DNA from: an uncultured Oscillospiraceae bacterium
GTDB lineage: Bacteria > Bacillota > Clostridia > Oscillospirales > Oscillospiraceae
Direction: 5' to 3'
NCBI GenBank assembly: GCA_934615645.1
Contig: CAKTTR010000074.1
Span: forward strand, 1-8,769
Length of the DNA: 8,769 bases
Below the pieces are notes generated by a model. That model had not been told where the DNA came from, did no database searches, and worked only from the letters and a program-made list of their open reading frames with translations. Shown one piece after another: positions 1-6,729 of the stretch; the stretch's first letter is position 1, and each line of letters opens with the position of its first letter. Made by a program: the position numbers and the translations under genes.

Positions 1-95
1 GGGTCTGAGACGTCCCGGACGCCGAGAAAGTTGACCCCCTTGACGACCCGGCCGTCCCGGACATCCAGGCAGGGAATGATGCGTTTTGTGATCAT
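1..95 (-). CDS. hisF: HisF, imidazole glycerol phosphate synthase cyclase subunit (N-terminal 31 codons only)
   Basis: Only the 5' end lies in the window; the gene runs off the left edge. The visible peptide starts MITKRIIPCLDVRDGRVVKG and continues VNFLGVRDVSD, the first beta strand and following loop of the HisF (beta/alpha)8 barrel. Asp11 in CLDV matches the catalytic aspartate of the family. HisF uses ammonia delivered by HisH to convert PRFAR into imidazole glycerol phosphate and AICAR in the cytoplasm. The ATG (93-95) overlaps the hisA stop as ATGA, and an AGGAGG lies about 8 nt upstream inside the hisA 3' end, which fixes the start. As last gene seen in the operon it follows hisA, the usual order. 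Identity is secure despite truncation; nothing can be said about the rest of the protein. Confidence 0.95.
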   Translation of the reverse strand, partial: MITKRIIPCLDVRDGRVVKGVNFLGVRDVSD

Positions 96-805
96 TGTGC
101 TGCCTCCTGTGCTTTTTTGAGGTCGATCGCGCCGGTGTAGTACGCTTTGCCGATGATAGCGCCGTAGAGGCCCATCTGGGCTAGGGCGCGGATATCGTCC
201 AGCGTCGAGACGCCGCCGGAGGCGATGAATTGGATGGAAAATTGCTTCGTCAGCTGCTGGTAGAGGGCCCGGTTTGCGCCCTGCATCGCGCCGTCCTTGG
301 AGATATCCGTGCAGATGACCGTCTGGACGCCCAGGTCCTGCAGCCGCTGGCAGAAGTCCTCGCAGGTGACGGCACTGGTTTGCGTCCAGCCCCGGATGGC
401 GACGAGGCCATCCCGACAGTCCACGCCGACGGCGATCTGGTCGCCGAAGGTCTGGAGGGCTTGGGCGAGGAATTCCGGCTGCGTCAGGGCCGCTGTCCCG
501 AGGATGACCCGGCTGACGCCTGCGTCCAGGTATCGGCGGGCCGTGTCCAGGCTGCGGATGCCGCCGCCCAGCTCGACGCGCAGACCGGTCTTGGCGACGA
601 TCTGGGTGACGACTGCGGCGTTGGGCGTCGTGCCGTCCCGCGCGCCTTCCAGGTCGACCATGTGGATCCACTGGGCCCCTGCGGCGGCGAAGTCCTCGGC
701 GACGGCCAGGGGATGGTCGTTGTAGACGGTCATCTGGGCGTAGTCGCCCTTGTGCAGGCGCACGGCCTTTTTTTCATAAAGATCAATGGCGGGCAGGATC
801 AGCAT
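92..805 (-). CDS. hisA: HisA, ProFAR isomerase (phosphoribosylformimino-AICAR-P isomerase)
   Basis: 237-residue (beta/alpha)8 barrel enzyme that isomerises ProFAR to PRFAR, the substrate of HisH/HisF. Visible signatures: LPAIDL at residues 4-9 with catalytic Asp8; phosphate-binding GGGIRS at 80-85; AVGVDC with the second catalytic Asp129; GW followed by TS at 139-144; TDISKDG at 166-172; IASGGVS at 194-200; and IIGKAYY at 217-223. The reading frame stays open upstream to 838, but the extra N-terminus is basic and unlike HisA. The ATG at 803-805 gives the conserved start MLILPAIDL and has AGGAGG 6 nt upstream, so I use it. The start lies inside the hisH 3' end (7-nt overlap) and the stop overlaps the hisF ATG by 4 nt. 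Length is normal for the family. Confidence 0.97.
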   Translation of the reverse strand: MLILPAIDLYEKKAVRLHKGDYAQMTVYNDHPLAVAEDFAAAGAQWIHMVDLEGARDGTTPNAAVVTQIVAKTGLRVELGGGIRSLDTARRYLDAGVSRVILGTAALTQPEFLAQALQTFGDQIAVGVDCRDGLVAIRGWTQTSAVTCEDFCQRLQDLGVQTVICTDISKDGAMQGANRALYQQLTKQFSIQFIASGGVSTLDDIRALAQMGLYGAIIGKAYYTGAIDLKKAQEAAQ

Positions 806-1437
806 GGGGCGCCTCCTTTGCTTGCGGGCAGGCGGCAAAAGGCCTGCAGAATGCCAAGGCCGACGGGGCCGCTTTTTTCCGGGTGGAATTGGCAGCCCAG
901 GACATTGCCATTGGCGACGGCGGCGGTCAGCGGCGCGCCGTACTCAGTGGTGGCGAGGATATAGCGCGCAGGCGTATCGGCGTAGTAGCTGTGGACGAAA
1001 TAGACGCAGTCGCCGTCTTGCGTGTTCGTCAGCAGCGGATGCGCCGGCTGCGACAGATGCAGAGCGTTCCAGCCGATGTGGGGAATCTTTAACTCCTGCG
1101 GCACGTGGCCCGCGATGGGGCGGACGATGCCGGGGATCAGGCCCAGCCCGGCGTATTCGCCGTACTCCAGGCTCTTTTCAAAGAGCAGCTGCATCCCCAG
1201 GCAGATGCCCAAAATGGGGACGCCTTTTTTCGCCTGCTCCAGCACAAGCTGGTTCAGCCCGGTGGCCCGCAGCTGGGCGGCGGCGTCGCGGAAGGCGCCG
1301 ACACCGGGGAGAATCAGCCGGTCGGCCCGGCGCAGCGCTGCCGCGTCGCCGGTCAGGCAGGCGTCCTCCCCCAGCATGGCTAGGGAGCTTTTTAGGGAAA
1401 ACAGATTTCCCACGCCGTAATCCAGGATCGCGATCAT
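799..1437 (-). CDS. hisH: HisH, imidazole glycerol phosphate synthase glutaminase subunit
   Basis: 212-residue class I glutamine amidotransferase that hydrolyses glutamine and channels ammonia to HisF. The triad is visible: the nucleophile elbow GICLGMQ (residues 77-83) contains Cys79, and QFHPEKSG (183-190) contains His185 and Glu187. The N-terminus MIAILDYGVGNLFS and the LILPGVGAF segment (41-49) are typical of HisH and supply the glutaminase fold. The ATG at 1435-1437 overlaps the hisB stop as ATGA and has AAGGAG 7 nt upstream. The stop overlaps the hisA start by 7 nt, and hisF follows hisA, so both halves of the synthase are co-transcribed. Length is normal, and no key residue is missing. 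Confidence 0.97.
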   Translation of the reverse strand: MIAILDYGVGNLFSLKSSLAMLGEDACLTGDAAALRRADRLILPGVGAFRDAAAQLRATGLNQLVLEQAKKGVPILGICLGMQLLFEKSLEYGEYAGLGLIPGIVRPIAGHVPQELKIPHIGWNALHLSQPAHPLLTNTQDGDCVYFVHSYYADTPARYILATTEYGAPLTAAVANGNVLGCQFHPEKSGPVGLGILQAFCRLPASKGGAPC

Positions 1438-2024
1438 GCCAGCACTCCTTTTGTCGATGGGATCTCGTCCCGGCAGTCCGGGTCGATGGCCACGGCCTGG
1501 CGCAGCGTCCGGCCCAGGGCCTTGAACATGGCTTCGATGATATGATGGGAATTCGTCCCGTCCAGCTGGCGCAGGTGCAGGTTCAACCGGGCTTCCCGGG
1601 TGAGGGCCTGGAAGAATTCTTCCACCAGCTCCGTGTCAAATGTCCCGACCTTTTCTGTCGGGATCTGCGCCTGCAGGCGCAGGCAGCTGCGGCCGGACAG
1701 GTCCGCTGCGCAGAGGATGAGCGCTTCGTCCATGGGCAGGATGCAGCTGCCGTAGCGGCGGATGCCGCGCTTGTCGGCCAGCGCTTGGCACAGTGCCTGG
1801 CCCAGGACGATGCCGATATCCTCGACGCTGTGGTGGTCGTCGACTTGGGTGTCGCCGGTGCAAGTCAGGGTCAGGTCAAAGCGGCTGTGTTTGGCAAAGA
1901 GGGTCAGCATATGGTCCAAAAAGCCGACGCCGGATTGTACCTGGCTTGCGCCGGTGCCGTCCAGGCAGAGGCGAAGCGTGATGGTGGTCTCCGCTGTCGC
2001 GCGGGTGATCTCAGCAGTTCGCAT
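1434..2024 (-). CDS. hisB: HisB, imidazoleglycerol-phosphate dehydratase (monofunctional)
   Basis: 196-residue enzyme removing water from imidazole glycerol phosphate to give imidazole acetol phosphate, the HisC substrate. Metal-binding histidine motifs are present: GFLDHM with His38, DDHHSVEDIG (62-71) with His64, His65 and Glu68, and SHHIIEA (159-165) with His160, His161 and Glu164. The length matches the stand-alone dehydratase found in Firmicutes; there is no fused histidinol-phosphatase domain as in enterobacterial HisB, so that phosphatase step must be encoded elsewhere. The start is the ATG at 2022-2024, with AGGAGG (2034-2039) 9 nt upstream. It lies inside hisC, giving a 14-nt overlap; the stop overlaps the hisH ATG by 4 nt. 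Confidence 0.97.
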   Translation of the reverse strand: MRTAEITRATAETTITLRLCLDGTGASQVQSGVGFLDHMLTLFAKHSRFDLTLTCTGDTQVDDHHSVEDIGIVLGQALCQALADKRGIRRYGSCILPMDEALILCAADLSGRSCLRLQAQIPTEKVGTFDTELVEEFFQALTREARLNLHLRQLDGTNSHHIIEAMFKALGRTLRQAVAIDPDCRDEIPSTKGVLA

Positions 2025-3084
2025 GGGGGCATTCCTCCTTTAAAATAGCCGCGATGGTATCCAGCAGCGCAGCCATTTGGTCTTGGGTGCCGATGGTGAT
2101 GCGCAGCCAGTCCGTCAGCGCCGGGGTATCAAAATGGCGCACCAGGACGCCACGGCGGCGCAGGGCGGCATACAGGGCCGCGCCGGGCATGGCATCGCAG
2201 CGGGTGAAGACAAAGTTTGCCTGGCTCTCCAGAACGGTGAAGCCCATGGCCCGCAGCTGCGCGGTGGCCGAGGCCCGGTTTTTGCGGATGGCCTGGCAGC
2301 AGCCCATAAAGTAATCATTTTCCCGAATGGCGGCGATCCCGGCTGCCTGGGTCATTCGGTTGACGTTATATGGATTGACAGAATTGCGAACGGTGTTGAG
2401 GTCTGCGATGAGCGCCGGGTCGCCGATGGCGAAGCCGAGCCGCGCACCGGCCAGGCTCCGGGATTTGGAAAAGGTCTGCGTGACCAGGAGATTGTCATAG
2501 CGCGCGGTCAGTGCAACGCAGCTCTGCGCGCCGAAATCTACGTATGCCTCGTCGATGACGATAAGCCGGTCCGGGTCAGCCTGCAGGATGGATTCAATCT
2601 GCGGCAGTGTCAGGGTAAGGCCGGTGGGCGCGTTGGGGTTGGCAATGACGATGGAAGCGTCCAGCCCCGTGTAATCCGCCGGGTCGATGGAAAAATCAGG
2701 CTGCAGGGGGATGGGCATCGCCTGCGTGCCGGTGACAGCGGCAAAGACAGGGTAGAAGCTATAGCTGATGGCAGGGAAGGCAAAGCGACGCCCTGGGCCG
2801 CCGAAGGCGCGAAACGCCAGATACAGCGCCTCATCCGAGCCGTTGACCGGCATCAGCGCCTCCGGCGCGACGCCGTAAAGCTTGGCGGCGGCGGCCCGTA
2901 GGTCCCGGCAATCCGGGTCGGAGTAGAGCTGCAGGCTCCCAGCAGCTTCCTTGGCCGCATCGATGACAACGGCCGGAGGCGGGAAGGGGGATTCGTTGGT
3001 GTTGAGCTTCAGATAGCGCCGGTCCCGGGGCTGCTCCCCGGGGGTGTAGGCGGTGAGGCCTTGCAGGGCAAAGAATCGGCTCAT
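2011..3084 (-). CDS. hisC: HisC, histidinol-phosphate aminotransferase
   Basis: 357-residue PLP-dependent class I/II aminotransferase that converts imidazole acetol phosphate plus glutamate to histidinol phosphate. Visible motifs in order: LKLNTNESPF at residues 25-34, NGSDE at 81-85, ANPNAPTG at 148-155, VIDEAYVDF at 176-184, the PLP lysine in TQTFSKSRSLAGAR (Lys207), and LRITIGT with Arg328 for the substrate carboxylate. The frame is open to 3390, but that upstream part is an out-of-frame shadow of hisD. The ATG at 3082-3084 overlaps the hisD stop as ATGA, and GGGAGG stands about 7 nt upstream, which settles the start. A related enzyme of aromatic amino acid metabolism is an alternative in principle, but the operon position argues for HisC. 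Confidence 0.95.
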   Translation of the reverse strand: MSRFFALQGLTAYTPGEQPRDRRYLKLNTNESPFPPPAVVIDAAKEAAGSLQLYSDPDCRDLRAAAAKLYGVAPEALMPVNGSDEALYLAFRAFGGPGRRFAFPAISYSFYPVFAAVTGTQAMPIPLQPDFSIDPADYTGLDASIVIANPNAPTGLTLTLPQIESILQADPDRLIVIDEAYVDFGAQSCVALTARYDNLLVTQTFSKSRSLAGARLGFAIGDPALIADLNTVRNSVNPYNVNRMTQAAGIAAIRENDYFMGCCQAIRKNRASATAQLRAMGFTVLESQANFVFTRCDAMPGAALYAALRRRGVLVRHFDTPALTDWLRITIGTQDQMAALLDTIAAILKEECPHANC

Positions 3085-4364
3085 TTTTCTACCTCCCCGC
3101 TGCGGATCAGGGCGCTGCGGGCGTGGGCTTCCAGCCCTTCCGAGCGGGCGAAGGTGGCAACGTCGCCGCAGAGGGCGGCCAGCGCATCCTGGGTGAAATA
3201 GGTGTATTGGGTCTTTTTGATAAAATCGTCGACGCTCAGGGGGCTGGAGAAGCGGGCCGTGCCGCTGGTGGGCAGCGTGTGGTTGGGGCCTGCCATATAG
3301 TCGCCCAGCGCCTCCGGGCAATAACGGCCCAGGAAGACGGAGCCGGCGTTGCGGATCTGGGGCAGATACTGCATCGGGTCCGCGACGCACAGCTCCAGGT
3401 GCTCCGGGGCCAGCTCATTGGCAATCTCGATGGCGACGGTCAGGTCGCTTGCTAGGATGATCTTGCCGTTTTCGTCGATGGAAGCCCGGGCGATCGCCTG
3501 CCGGGGCAGGCTCGCCAGCTGGCGCCCGACCTCGGCCTGAACGCCCTCTGCCAGGGCCGGGCTGTCTGTCACCAGGACGGCGGTGGCCATTTTGTCGTGC
3601 TCGGCCTGGCTGAGCAGGTCCGCCGCGACCCAAGCCGGGTCCGCCGCGCCGTCGGCGACAACGAGAATCTCGCTGGGCCCGGCGATCATGTCGATATTGA
3701 CAAGGCCGAAGACCTGCCGCTTGGCCTCCGCGACAAAGGCGTTGCCGGGGCCGACGATCTTATCGACCTTCGGGACCGTCTCCGTGCCATAGGCCAGGGC
3801 GGCGATGGCCTGGGCGCCGCCGGTCTGGAAGACCCGGTCCACCCCGGCGATCTTTGCCGCCGCCAGAATGACCGGCGCGATGCCGCCGCCGCAGGTGGGG
3901 GGCGAGACCATGACGATCTGCTTGCAGCCCGCCAGCTTGGCAGGGATGGCGTTCATCAGGACCGTCGAGGGATAGGCCGCCGTGCCGCCGGGGATATACA
4001 GGCCGACTTTCTCAATGGGGGTGATCTTCTGGCCCATGATCACACCGTCGCGGCGGGTAAATTCAAAGCCGGTGCGGCACTGGTGGGCGTGGAAGGCGCG
4101 GATGTTCTCCGCGGCCTGCTCCATCACGCGCCGCAGCGCCGGGTCGATGGCCTCCAGCGCCGCGTCCAAATCCCGGGCGGGGACTTCGATCTCGGTCAGC
4201 TCTGCCTTGTCAAAGCGGCGGGCATAGTCCCGCAGGGCAGCGTCGCCGCCGTCTCGGACGGCGCGGAGGATCTCGGAGACTGTGTCCCGGACACCGGATT
4301 CCGTCACGCCGCGGAAAAACAGCTTGCTTTTTTCAACGTTTTCATAGGGATAGATCTGCATCAT
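3081..4364 (-). CDS. hisD: HisD, histidinol dehydrogenase
   Basis: 427-residue zinc-dependent, NAD-linked enzyme that oxidises L-histidinol through histidinal to L-histidine, the last pathway step. Family motifs are clear: GLYIPGG (121-127), GPGNAFVAEAK (205-215), DMIAGPSEILVVAD (225-238) and DLLSQAEHD (249-257). By position, Gln253, His256, Asp355 and His414 correspond to the zinc ligands of the E. coli enzyme, and Glu321-His322 to its catalytic Glu-His pair. The start is the first of two adjacent ATG codons (4362-4364), 8 nt after AGGAGG; beginning at the second would shorten it by one residue. It is the only gene of the operon not overlapping its predecessor: a 12-nt gap follows hisG, whose TAG stop forms the front of the hisD ribosome binding site. 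Confidence 0.97.
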   Translation of the reverse strand: MMQIYPYENVEKSKLFFRGVTESGVRDTVSEILRAVRDGGDAALRDYARRFDKAELTEIEVPARDLDAALEAIDPALRRVMEQAAENIRAFHAHQCRTGFEFTRRDGVIMGQKITPIEKVGLYIPGGTAAYPSTVLMNAIPAKLAGCKQIVMVSPPTCGGGIAPVILAAAKIAGVDRVFQTGGAQAIAALAYGTETVPKVDKIVGPGNAFVAEAKRQVFGLVNIDMIAGPSEILVVADGAADPAWVAADLLSQAEHDKMATAVLVTDSPALAEGVQAEVGRQLASLPRQAIARASIDENGKIILASDLTVAIEIANELAPEHLELCVADPMQYLPQIRNAGSVFLGRYCPEALGDYMAGPNHTLPTSGTARFSSPLSVDDFIKKTQYTYFTQDALAALCGDVATFARSEGLEAHARSALIRSGEVEK

Positions 4365-4376
4365 GACCGGTTCCTC

Positions 4377-5018
4377 CTATTTGTTTTCCCCGCACTGCTG
4401 CTGGGCCACGGCTTGGCAGAACGTACCGATGGCAGGCTGGCGGAATTTCCAGGCCGCCTTGTTGGCGATCAGCCGGGCACTGATGGGGCAGATGGTCTCC
4501 AGCGGCGCCAGTCCGTTTTCCAGGAGCGTCTTACCCGTCTCGACGATATCGACGATGACGTCGGAAAGACCGAGGATCGGGGCCAGCTCAATGGAGCCGT
4601 TGAGATGGATGATGTCGATCTGGCGGCTCTGGGCGGCGTAATAGCTCTGGGCGATGTGTTGGAATTTTGTGGCGACCCGCAGCGTCTGGGCGGGGTCGTC
4701 CCGGAATTGGGCGGGCCCGGCGACACACATGCGGCATTTGCCGATGCCCAGGTCCAGCAGTTCATAGACATCCGGCTCGTATTCCAATAAAATATCCTTC
4801 CCGGCGACGCCCAGGTCCGCCGCACCGCGCTCGACGTAGATGGCCACATCCGACGGCTTGACCCAGAAATAGCGGACGCCGGTCTCGGGGTTTTCAAACG
4901 TCAGCTTGCGGTTTTCCTCCCGAATCTCTGGGCAGGCGTAACCGGCGGCTTCAAAGATCCCGTAGACCTTTTCTCCTAAGCGCCCCTTGGGCAGGGCGAT
5001 GTTAATCATTGGCTTCAA
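4377..5018 (-). CDS. hisG: HisG, ATP phosphoribosyltransferase catalytic subunit, short form
   Basis: 213-residue enzyme for the first committed step, joining PRPP and ATP to N1-(5-phosphoribosyl)-ATP. It is the short form, lacking the C-terminal histidine-binding domain of long HisG, and such enzymes need HisZ, encoded just upstream. Visible motifs: INIALPKGRL at 5-14, ADLGVAGKD at 67-75, and the PRPP loop DIVETGKTL at 157-165. The chosen start is TTG at 5016-5018: AGGAGG (5028-5033) stands 9 nt before it but 18 nt before the in-frame ATG at 5007-5009, which would give a protein three residues shorter. With TTG the gene overlaps hisZ by 17 nt. In this family feedback inhibition by histidine usually acts through HisZ. 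Confidence 0.95.
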   Translation of the reverse strand: MKPMINIALPKGRLGEKVYGIFEAAGYACPEIREENRKLTFENPETGVRYFWVKPSDVAIYVERGAADLGVAGKDILLEYEPDVYELLDLGIGKCRMCVAGPAQFRDDPAQTLRVATKFQHIAQSYYAAQSRQIDIIHLNGSIELAPILGLSDVIVDIVETGKTLLENGLAPLETICPISARLIANKAAWKFRQPAIGTFCQAVAQQQCGENK

Positions 5019-6111
5019 GGATAGATACCTCCTTTGCCCCGATTTTGATCAGCTGGCGGCACCGCAGGTCGCCCCGCTGCCGCTGGACGCGGACGGTCTT
5101 ACCCATGTCCGTCCAGCTGCGGGCGGTGCGGATGATGAGCGCCGGGTCGCTGGCTTCGTCGTAGAGGATCAGGGCGTCCGTGTCAAACGCCGGGGCCTGC
5201 CGCCCGAAGCGCTCCAGCTGCGCCAGATACACAGCAAAGCCGATGGCGCCGCAGCCGCGGCCCATTTTCTGCATCAGCTTGTCATAACGCCCGCCGGAGA
5301 CAACGGCGGCGGGGATCCCGTCGACATAGCCGCGGAAAAAGACGCCGTTGTAATACTCCATGGCGCTGACAATGGAAAAATCCAGATTGACCCGCTGGGC
5401 GACGCCCTGCAGGGCCAGCAGCTCGGCAAGCGCGGCGAGCTCCGCCAGCGCCTGGCGGCTTGCCTCTGGCAGCGGCAGGGCCTGCACTTGGGGCAGCGAC
5501 TCCTGGAGCGGGCCTGCGATGCGGATCAGCGCCTGCAGCAGGCGGCAGGTCTCCTGTGGAATCCCGGCATCACGACACAGGGCGGCGACCTCATGGGCGT
5601 TTTTCGCGCCGATGGCTGCCAGCAGGTCTGCCGTGACAGAGCGCGAACAGTCCGCCAGCAGCCCCGCCAGGACCCCCAGATGGGATAGGTCCAGCACGCT
5701 CTGGGCGCTGATGGCCTCCAAACTGCGCACCGCCAGCATCACGACCTCTGACATGGCGTAAAGATCGATCTCGCCGATGCACTCCAGACCTGTCTGCGGG
5801 ATCTCCCGGAACCCGCCGTGATTCGGGGCGCGGTAGACGTTTTCTGTGTAGCAGACCTTCTGCATCCCGCCGTCCGGCTTGCTGTTTTTGGCAATGGAGA
5901 GGGTGATGTCCGGCTTCAGGGCCATGAGGCGGCCGTCGGTATCGGTGAAGGTCAGAAGCTGGCGGGTATCGAGAAAGTCCTTGTTTTCCAGGTAGAGGTC
6001 ATACTCCTCAAATTTGCTGACCTTATAAAATAGGTACCCATAGCTGCGGTAAAGCTCCCGCAGGGTGTAAAGGATGCGTTCATCGGGATTGAGATAGGAT
6101 GTTGTATTCAT
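5002..6111 (-). CDS. hisZ: HisZ, ATP phosphoribosyltransferase regulatory subunit (HisRS-like)
   Basis: 369-residue paralogue of the histidyl-tRNA synthetase catalytic core. In known systems it assembles with short HisG, activates it and senses histidine; it does not charge tRNA. The class II synthetase fold is visible: motif 2 region with TENVYR (89-94) and GGFREIPQTGLECIG (99-113), the HisRS-like YYNGVFFRGYVDG (253-265), SGGRYDKL (272-279), and motif 3 GCGAIGFAVYL (286-296). A short region of about 70 residues follows in place of a complete anticodon-binding domain. This, together with the adjacent hisG, supports HisZ over HisS. The ATG (6109-6111) overlaps the upstream regulator's stop as ATGA; AGGAGG lies only 4 nt before it, a tight spacing consistent with coupled translation. 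Confidence 0.95.
   Translation of the reverse strand: MNTTSYLNPDERILYTLRELYRSYGYLFYKVSKFEEYDLYLENKDFLDTRQLLTFTDTDGRLMALKPDITLSIAKNSKPDGGMQKVCYTENVYRAPNHGGFREIPQTGLECIGEIDLYAMSEVVMLAVRSLEAISAQSVLDLSHLGVLAGLLADCSRSVTADLLAAIGAKNAHEVAALCRDAGIPQETCRLLQALIRIAGPLQESLPQVQALPLPEASRQALAELAALAELLALQGVAQRVNLDFSIVSAMEYYNGVFFRGYVDGIPAAVVSGGRYDKLMQKMGRGCGAIGFAVYLAQLERFGRQAPAFDTDALILYDEASDPALIIRTARSWTDMGKTVRVQRQRGDLRCRQLIKIGAKEVSILEAND
5028..5033 (-). promoter_or_regulatory. Ribosome binding site that decides the hisG start (TTG)
   Basis: AGGAGG on the minus strand lies 9 nt before TTG (5016-5018) and 18 nt before the in-frame ATG (5007-5009). Other genes in this operon use spacings of 4-9 nt, so TTG is the better start. 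The site sits within the hisZ coding sequence. Confidence 0.7.
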
Positions 6112-6401
6112 GGTTCCTCCTCGGCAAGACGCGCCAGGATCATCTGATAGCCGCCTGCGCCGTAGTCCAAGCAGCGCTTGACGCGGCCGACGGTCGCGGA
6201 GCTGACGCCGGTCTGCTCTGTGACGGCCAGATAGGATTCGTCCTCGTGCAGGCGCTTGGCGACTTCCAGCCGCTGGCTGAAGGCCTGGATCTCTTTGACG
6301 GTACAGAGATCTTCAAAATACCGGTAGCAATCATCGAGATCCCGCAGCAGTAGGATGGAGCGGAAGAGCTCGTCGGTTTGCGGATTATGGGGCAGGCTCA
6401 T
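6108..6401 (-). CDS. yerC: YerC/YecD-type TrpR-family regulator, probable histidine repressor (HisR-like)
   Basis: 97-residue small helical protein of the TrpR superfamily, YerC/YecD branch. The helix-turn-helix is read at about residues 57-80: YLAVTEQTGVSSATVGRVKR followed by CLDYG, the typical YerC recognition region. The N-terminal half (LFRSILLLRDLDDCYRYFED and onward to about 50) matches the dimerising helices of TrpR-like proteins. It is the first gene of the his operon, overlaps hisZ by 4 nt, and has AGGAGG 7 nt before its ATG. Proteins of this branch have been linked to histidine gene control in Gram-positive bacteria under the name HisR; I state that from memory. The inverted repeat in the operon's own promoter fits autoregulation with histidine as corepressor. 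Family assignment is firm; the histidine-specific role is inferred from context. Confidence 0.88.
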   Translation of the reverse strand: MSLPHNPQTDELFRSILLLRDLDDCYRYFEDLCTVKEIQAFSQRLEVAKRLHEDESYLAVTEQTGVSSATVGRVKRCLDYGAGGYQMILARLAEEEP

Positions 6402-6436
6402 GGAAAACCCTCCTTTGGGGTGAATACATAATTTAC

Positions 6437-6458
6437 GCTAATAAGTTACCACGTTAGC
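6437..6458. promoter_or_regulatory. Candidate HisR/YerC operator, GCTAA-N12-TTAGC inverted repeat
   Basis: GCTAA (6437-6441) and TTAGC (6454-6458) form a perfect 5+5 bp inverted repeat with a 12-nt spacer. It covers the whole predicted his -10 (6443-6448), part of the -10/-35 spacer, and nearly reaches the start site. Two half-sites about 17 bp apart suit a dimeric helix-turn-helix protein, and the adjacent gene encodes one of the TrpR family. The position would block RNA polymerase. Binding by this protein is inferred. Confidence 0.5.
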
Positions 6459-6471
6459 ACAATAAAGTCAA
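6443..6471 (-). promoter_or_regulatory. Predicted sigma-A-type promoter of the his operon
   Basis: On the minus strand, TTGACT (6466-6471) and TAACTT (6443-6448) are separated by 17 nt. The -10 is weak (3 of 6 consensus bases) but is preceded by TGG, giving an extended -10 (TGN). Transcription would start near 6436, leaving a 5' leader of about 35 nt before the yerC ATG. That leaves no room for a T-box or peptide attenuator. Prediction from sequence only. Confidence 0.6.
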
Positions 6472-6625
6472 GGGGCGCACTGCACAATTTTTTGGCATCT
6501 GGCGGGGGAGCGTGCCGTGAAAAAACGCGAAAACGAGTGGCTTGTGGCAGCTAGTGGCAGCATGGAGCGGCTGGGAGGCGGATTTTGCTACGCCCGGAGG
6601 AATGCAGAGGGCGTGATGACGTACG

Positions 6626-6647
6626 ATAAAGTACCTTATTATATAAT
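6626..6647. promoter_or_regulatory. Near-palindrome beside a perfect TATAAT, possible extra promoter/operator
   Basis: ATAA-A-GTAC-C-TTAT (6626-6639) is symmetric at 12 of 14 positions. It partly overlaps ATTATATAAT (6638-6647), a perfect palindrome giving TATAAT on both strands (plus 6642-6647, minus 6638-6643). On the minus strand TCGGCA (6661-6666) lies 17 nt away as a 4-of-6 -35 match; on the plus strand no good -35 is seen. Function is uncertain; it could also be only AT-rich spacer. Confidence 0.25.
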
Positions 6648-6674
6648 GTAGCAGTGCAAATGCCGATTTTATGG

Positions 6675-6723
6675 AAAAAATGAAAAAATAGTGCTTGACA
6701 TTCGCGGCTGCGTGTATTACTAT
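6675..6723 (+). promoter_or_regulatory. S10 operon promoter with upstream A-tracts
   Basis: Perfect -35 TTGACA (6695-6700), 17-nt spacer and -10 TACTAT (6718-6723, 4 of 6); transcription would start near 6730. Two A6 tracts (6675-6680 and 6683-6688) directly upstream resemble an UP element, which fits the high output expected for ribosomal protein genes. An alternative -10, TATATA at 6721-6726, would need a 20-nt spacer. This is the only strong plus-strand promoter seen before rpsJ. Confidence 0.75.
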
Positions 6724-6729
6724 ATAGAG

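Noticed and set aside
806..838. N-terminal extension of hisA (11 residues, from 838)
   Set aside because: The extension is basic, not HisA-like, and overlaps hisH coding sequence; the ATG at 803-805 gives the conserved MLILPAIDL start with a well-spaced AGGAGG.
3085..3390. N-terminal extension of hisC in the same frame (from 3390)
   Set aside because: The extension is an out-of-frame reading of hisD; the ATG at 3082-3084 has a ribosome binding site and gives the normal HisC length.
786..4790. Long plus-strand open frames opposite the his genes (for example 786-2048, 2077-2901, 3597-4790)
   Set aside because: They lie antisense to clearly recognisable his enzymes, have no recognisable motifs or proper ribosome binding sites, and are expected in GC-rich coding DNA.
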